NCBI RefSeq assembly: GCF_013449685.1
Contig: NZ_JACDSF010000003.1
Coordinates: 59,220-123,219, forward strand
Length of the DNA stretch: 64,000 nucleotides
Origin: Pectobacterium brasiliense
GTDB taxonomy: Bacteria; Pseudomonadota; Gammaproteobacteria; Enterobacterales; Enterobacteriaceae
Direction: 5' to 3'
This document shows positions 60,548-64,000 of this stretch, piece after piece (position 1 is the stretch's first letter; the number at the start of each line of letters is the position of its first letter). The notes under the pieces are model-generated. The model made no database searches. It was not told the origin of the DNA and saw nothing but the letters and a program-made list of their open reading frames with translations. The translations under genes were made by a program, and so were the position numbers.

Positions 60548-61171
60548 TTACTTCTTAGCAATGAGGAACTTCACCACGTCAGCGTACTGTTTTACATACC
60601 CATCCATTGAACTGGTATCAAGACCATCATTCTTGATCATATATTTACCGTTAACGAACATGGCTGGAACACCGCGTAATTGTAAATCGGCGGCCGCTTT
60701 TTCCTGCTGGGCAACCAGAGATTTCACAACAAAGCTATTCAGTGCACCATCAAACTCTTCCGCACTCACGCCGGCTTTCACAAAGACTTCGCGAATATCT
60801 TCCGGTTTTTGTACAGTCTGTGTTTTCTGAACCGCATCAAACATCAGCGGGGTAATTTTATCTTCAACGCCCAGCGCCATAGCAACAGCCCATGCCTGCG
60901 TCAGGTTTTTACCCAATGGGCCCAAGAAGTCCACGTGATAACGTGTCATCTTCGTCCCCTCTGGCAACGCTTTTTTTACTGCATCTGGAACGTGGTAAAC
61001 CTGTTCAAATTGATAGCAGTGCGGGCAATAGAATGAGAAGAACTCAAGAACCTGAGGCTCTTGGGTTGCAGGTTTATCTAATTCTACATATTGCTTGCCG
61101 TCAGAAAACTCTGCAGCAGAAGCACTAAATGCCAGAACAACGCCAATCAGCGCAAGCCATAATTTTTTCAT
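60548..61171 (-). CDS. dsbA: Periplasmic disulfide oxidoreductase DsbA
   Basis: Encodes 207 residues with a 19-residue signal peptide ([19 protein letters not shown]). The active site is C49-P-H-C52 (C30 and C33 in the mature protein) in '[13 protein letters not shown]', and the cis-proline is in 'RGVPAMFV'. It oxidises secreted proteins and is reoxidised by DsbB. It should be needed for disulfides in secreted plant cell-wall enzymes and for the CSS domain of the phosphodiesterase in this window. Downstream of srkA by 24 bp, as in E. coli, where CpxR activates the pair. The ATG at 61171 begins the signal peptide; an in-frame extension to 61189 is unlikely. Confidence 0.97.
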   Translation of the reverse strand: MKKLWLALIGVVLAFSASAAEFSDGKQYVELDKPATQEPQVLEFFSFYCPHCYQFEQVYHVPDAVKKALPEGTKMTRYHVDFLGPLGKNLTQAWAVAMALGVEDKITPLMFDAVQKTQTVQKPEDIREVFVKAGVSAEEFDGALNSFVVKSLVAQQEKAAADLQLRGVPAMFVNGKYMIKNDGLDTSSMDGYVKQYADVVKFLIAKK

Positions 61172-61195
61172 AAATGTCACTCTCTCCATTTAATT

Positions 61196-62182
61196 TCAGT
61201 ACATTGGCATTAGCTGTAGAGGAGGTTCCTGCAACAGCTGAGTTTGCCCAATAAATATTGCCGTTTGCTTCAACCAGAAATCAGCATCCGTCATCCAGGG
61301 GAAATTTTTCGGAAAAGCGGGGTCTTCCCAGCGACGGGCAACCCAAGCTAAATAATAAACCTGTCGCATCGCGCGAAGAGGCTCAATCAGCGAGAGCTCT
61401 TTCTCCTGAAATTCCGCAAATTCGCTATAGGCTTCTAACAAGATATCCAGTTGAATACGTTGTTCACGACGGTCACCGTGCAACAGCATCCATAAATCCT
61501 GTATTGCCGGGCCATTACGGGCATCATCCAAATCCACAAATAGCGGGCCATCACGCCACAAAATATTGCCTGGATGACAATCCCCATGCAGACGCAGTGG
61601 TCGCCAGTCGTTATGCCAATAAGTTTCAACTGTATCAATCAGTTGACGGGTCGCTTGTAAAAAATCATGTCGATGTATTTTCGGTATTAGCGGACATGTC
61701 TCCAACAACCGATAAGATTCATGCAGGTATTCATTTACCCCGATCGTAGGACGCTCGGTGAATAACGATTTCTGCCCCGTCTGGTGAATCCGGCCGAGAA
61801 AACGACCGACCCACTCTAGCTGGTCTTCATTATCCATTTCATACTGCCGCCCACCCACGCTGGGGAATACAGCAAAATGAAACCCTTCATAGACGTTCAA
61901 CGTTTGCCCATTAAGCGAGACGGGCGCGACAACAGGGACTTCATCTTCTGCCAATTGCTGGGCAAAAGTATGCTCTTCCTGAATCTGTGCTGCGCTCCAC
62001 CGTTCCGGGCGATAAAATTTCACCACAAATCGTTTACGATCTTCATCCGCAAACTGATACACCCGGTTCTCATAACTGTTTAATGCCGTCAAACCAGAAT
62101 CAACGCGCAGCCCAACATCCAGCAAGGCATCCACGATCAGATCTGGGAATAGCGTCTGAAAATTAAATATCGAACTATTCAT
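61196..62182 (-). CDS. srkA: Stress response kinase A (SrkA/YihE)
   Basis: Encodes 328 residues. A choline/aminoglycoside-kinase-like Ser/Thr protein kinase: catalytic loop 'LRLHGDCHPGNILW' with catalytic Asp, metal-binding 'FVDLDDARNGPAIQDLWM', and ATP-binding 'RFVVKFYRPERWS'. The E. coli enzyme opposes programmed death linked to MazEF and oxidative stress and is CpxR-dependent. The ATG at 62182 starts MNSSIFNFQTLFPD; a GTG-initiated frame from 62191 is possible. It forms an operon with dsbA; yihD lies 78 bp upstream on the same strand. Confidence 0.94.
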   Translation of the reverse strand: MNSSIFNFQTLFPDLIVDALLDVGLRVDSGLTALNSYENRVYQFADEDRKRFVVKFYRPERWSAAQIQEEHTFAQQLAEDEVPVVAPVSLNGQTLNVYEGFHFAVFPSVGGRQYEMDNEDQLEWVGRFLGRIHQTGQKSLFTERPTIGVNEYLHESYRLLETCPLIPKIHRHDFLQATRQLIDTVETYWHNDWRPLRLHGDCHPGNILWRDGPLFVDLDDARNGPAIQDLWMLLHGDRREQRIQLDILLEAYSEFAEFQEKELSLIEPLRAMRQVYYLAWVARRWEDPAFPKNFPWMTDADFWLKQTAIFIGQTQLLQEPPLQLMPMY

Positions 62183-62260
62183 CACGGCCACAAATGGTTA
62201 GAGGCGACGTAAGAGATATGCGTGCAGTAGTTAGCATCATGAACGTGTTATTCCTTTCCA

Positions 62261-62530
62261 CTAGTCTTTAATAACTCCCCGGGCACGAAGCAAAGCTGTC
62301 TTAAAATCTTCTTCGTAGTCCTTCTTCAAACCGGGGATGACTTGTTCTTTATCTGCATCACGCATTTTTAGATGGTAAATAAGGATATCATCAGTCAGTT
62401 CATTTAACTGCCCCTCGAACCCCGCCTCCTGTGCAAGGTTTTGTAAAAATTGCACCAGATTTAAATCGGGCTCTTTTTGCCAGGCTGGGTGCAACAGTTC
62501 AATCAACTCATTAACGCGATGACATTTCAT
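62261..62530 (-). CDS. yihD: YihD family protein (DUF1040)
   Basis: Encodes 89 residues, the normal length. [40 protein letters not shown] and the '[14 protein letters not shown]' segment match E. coli YihD. A small cytoplasmic alpha-helical protein; no function is established. GGAG precedes the start. It heads the yihD-srkA-dsbA block on the minus strand and is divergent from mobA. Confidence 0.92.
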   Translation of the reverse strand: MKCHRVNELIELLHPAWQKEPDLNLVQFLQNLAQEAGFEGQLNELTDDILIYHLKMRDADKEQVIPGLKKDYEEDFKTALLRARGVIKD

Positions 62531-62740
62531 TTTTTTCTCCTTAAAAACGATTTGTACTCAATAAATTTCAATATGCAGGAAGCGACTTGAGCAATATTGA
62601 GTATATAGCGATCAAAATAACAGCCTTGCTCACATGAGGAAAGAACTTGGTCTTCTGCGAAAGTTTTCAGAGAATAGCGTATGGTTTAGCCACACGAACT
62701 TTCGGTAGGGGAAAGTGGGTATCGATAATTGGAAAGTGAA

Positions 62741-63319
62741 ATGATTACAGGCGTTATACTCGCAGGCGGGCGTGCAACGCGCATGGGCGGGCACGATAAG
62801 GGTCTGATAGCACTGAACGGTGAGCCGCTATATCTGCATGTTCTGTCTCGGCTTAAAGCACAGGTCAATGAAGTCATGATCAGCGCTAATCGCAATCAGG
62901 CTGTGTATGCACAAAGTGGCTGCCGCATTATTAGTGACTTTGATACAAGCTTTCCAGGCCCGCTGGCGGGTATTCTGAGCGGATTACATGCCTCTCCATC
63001 CGAATGGGTTGTATTCGTCCCTTGCGATGTCCCTGTGCTCCCTTGCGATCTGGTAAACCGCTTGTGGCAAGCACGTGGGGAATCCAATGCGGCTTATGCC
63101 ACTGATGGAGAACGGCCACATCCCACATTACTCTTAATCAATAAAAACCTTATTGAATCACTAGAGACCTATCTGCATCTCGGAAACCGTAAGCTGATGC
63201 TATTTATGGAACAGGTTGGAGCAAACGCTGTTTCATTTAGCGATCAGTCTCAAGCTTTTCGCAATATGAATTCGCCTGAAGATTTATCCAATTGGGAGGA
63301 GCAACACCGTGAATCCTAA
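62741..63319 (+). CDS. mobA: Molybdenum cofactor guanylyltransferase MobA
   Basis: Encodes 192 residues. Transfers GMP to molybdopterin to form Mo-bis-MGD for anaerobic reductases. The nucleotide loop is 'GVILAGGRATRMGGHDKGL' (LAGGxxxRMGGxDK), 'FPGPLAGILSGL' contacts the pterin, and 'VPCDVPVLP' is metal-binding. The ATG at 62741 gives the conserved N-terminus, and GTG/TTG extensions upstream are unlikely. It overlaps mobB by 11 bp, the conserved mobAB operon. Confidence 0.95.
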   Translation: MITGVILAGGRATRMGGHDKGLIALNGEPLYLHVLSRLKAQVNEVMISANRNQAVYAQSGCRIISDFDTSFPGPLAGILSGLHASPSEWVVFVPCDVPVLPCDLVNRLWQARGESNAAYATDGERPHPTLLLINKNLIESLETYLHLGNRKLMLFMEQVGANAVSFSDQSQAFRNMNSPEDLSNWEEQHRES

Positions 63320-63830
63320 TTGTGTCCCCTTGCTCGCTATTGTTGCTTATAGCGGTACAGGTAAAACGACATTACTTAAACACGTCATCCCACTGCTGAC
63401 GCATCATGGTGTTCGAGTCGGGCTTATTAAACATACACATCATCAGATGGATATTGATACGCCAGGTAAAGATAGCTATGAGCTCCGTAAGGCAGGCGCA
63501 GCACAGACGATTGTCGCCAGCAGCCAAAGGTGGGCGCTGATGACGGAGACGCCTGATCAGGAAGAACCCAATATTTACGATCTAGCAGGGAAAATGGATG
63601 CATCAGCTCTCGATCTAGTGCTGGTTGAGGGGTTCAAACACGAGAAGATCGCTAAAATAGCCTTGTTTCGCCAATCGTTGGGTAGAGAATTAAGTGATTT
63701 GATCGATGAATATGTCATTGCGATTGCAGCAGATACAGAGATAGACACCCGACTTCCTGTGCTCGATATCAATCAACCAGAACAGGTTGCTGCTTTTATC
63801 CGAAAATGGCTCAAAAATAACAGTCTGTAG
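63309..63830 (+). CDS. mobB: Molybdopterin-guanine dinucleotide biosynthesis adaptor MobB
   Basis: Encodes 173 residues from a GTG at 63309. A P-loop GTP-binding protein: Walker A 'YSGTGKTTLL' (residues ~14-23), 'GLIKHTHHQMDIDTPGKDS' and 'LVLVEGFKHE' are family marks. It aids MobA but is not essential for Mo-bis-MGD formation in E. coli. It overlaps the end of mobA and is last in the operon. Confidence 0.94.
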   Translation: MNPNCVPLLAIVAYSGTGKTTLLKHVIPLLTHHGVRVGLIKHTHHQMDIDTPGKDSYELRKAGAAQTIVASSQRWALMTETPDQEEPNIYDLAGKMDASALDLVLVEGFKHEKIAKIALFRQSLGRELSDLIDEYVIAIAADTEIDTRLPVLDINQPEQVAAFIRKWLKNNSL

Positions 63831-64000
63831 TGCGGAATAGACTACCGCTCACACTGAACCATTGGGTAATGTCTAGTAGGATGTCGATTTTCGCCCCCAT
63901 ATCTCTTGGCGGTCAGGTTATCTATCTGATACACCGCAATAGATCCACAACGGTGAGCAAATCGTTGCAAATAACCTCCCAAATTTCCCATAGCAAAAAG
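63831..64000. other. Right end of the window, no supported gene
   Basis: 170 bp downstream of mobB. In E. coli an rRNA operon ends beyond mobB, but no 5S sequence or rRNA terminator is visible here. A 49-codon minus-strand frame (63843-63992) lacks a ribosome site and homology. Confidence 0.4.

Noticed and set aside
63843..63992. 49-codon minus-strand frame at the right edge
   Set aside because: No ribosome site and no recognisable protein; it may also be cut by the window.

Overview
The window is the chromosome of an enterobacterium. The backbone follows gene orders known from Escherichia coli: gor-rlmJ...prlC-rsmJ, uspA/uspB-pit-yhiN, gmk-rpoZ-spoT-trmH-recG...xanP-yicH, typA/glnA-glnL-glnG-yshB/hemN-yihI/engB, and spf-polA/dsbA-srkA-yihD/mobA-mobB. 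A 127-bp ERIC element and the overall protein similarity fit a soft-rot Pectobacteriaceae, most likely Pectobacterium. This assignment is inference from recall of protein families, not a database search. No rRNA, phage, insertion sequence or CRISPR array was seen.

Left third (1-31 kb): backbone blocks alternate with accessory cargo. After a LysR fragment comes a three-gene HipBST toxin-antitoxin operon (541-2203) with a perfect palindromic operator. Then come dsbG, a Fur-type siderophore-interacting reductase, and a StbDE/RelE toxin-antitoxin pair with duplicated palindromic operators. gor and rlmJ are separated from prlC-rsmJ by a wreck of an Hsp70 gene (hscC-like) and a complete cell-surface-signalling iron/heme uptake locus: TonB-like protein, FecR-like anti-sigma, FecI-like ECF sigma and a HasR-like receptor with a signalling domain. 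A periplasmic 5'-nucleotidase, a FAD oxidoreductase and gdhA lie before uspA. After yhiN comes a two-gene Septu-type defence module (PtuA ATPase plus PtuB HNH nuclease), a CSS-EAL c-di-GMP phosphodiesterase and an OmpX/Ail-like outer-membrane protein.

Middle (31-47 kb): tRNA-Pro(UGG), eptB and ligB lead into the gmk-rpoZ and spoT-trmH-recG cluster of nucleotide, stringent-response, tRNA-modification and repair genes. xanP follows with a PurR-like box, then yicH, fabY, dtd and yihX.

Right third (47-64 kb): typA is divergent from the nitrogen-control operon glnALG. Its control region is intact: two NtrC palindromes three helical turns apart, a sigma-54 -24/-12 element, a terminator between glnA and glnL, and a further NtrC site at glnL. 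The 45-residue YshB small protein follows, then hemN, an unreported 58-codon membrane ORF, yihI and engB. YihI and EngB both act in ribosome assembly. The Spot 42 sRNA gene and polA come next. PolA carries an in-frame 2 x 66-bp tandem repeat in its interdomain linker, which accounts for its excess length over E. coli PolA. The window closes with srkA-dsbA, yihD and the molybdenum-cofactor genes mobA-mobB.

No completely unknown multigene system is evident. The strongest candidates for follow-up are the PolA linker repeat, the HipBST operon, the PtuAB module, the HasR-like signalling locus with its private TonB and the adjacent hscC scar, and the short uncatalogued ORFs at 25889-25999 and 55240-55416.
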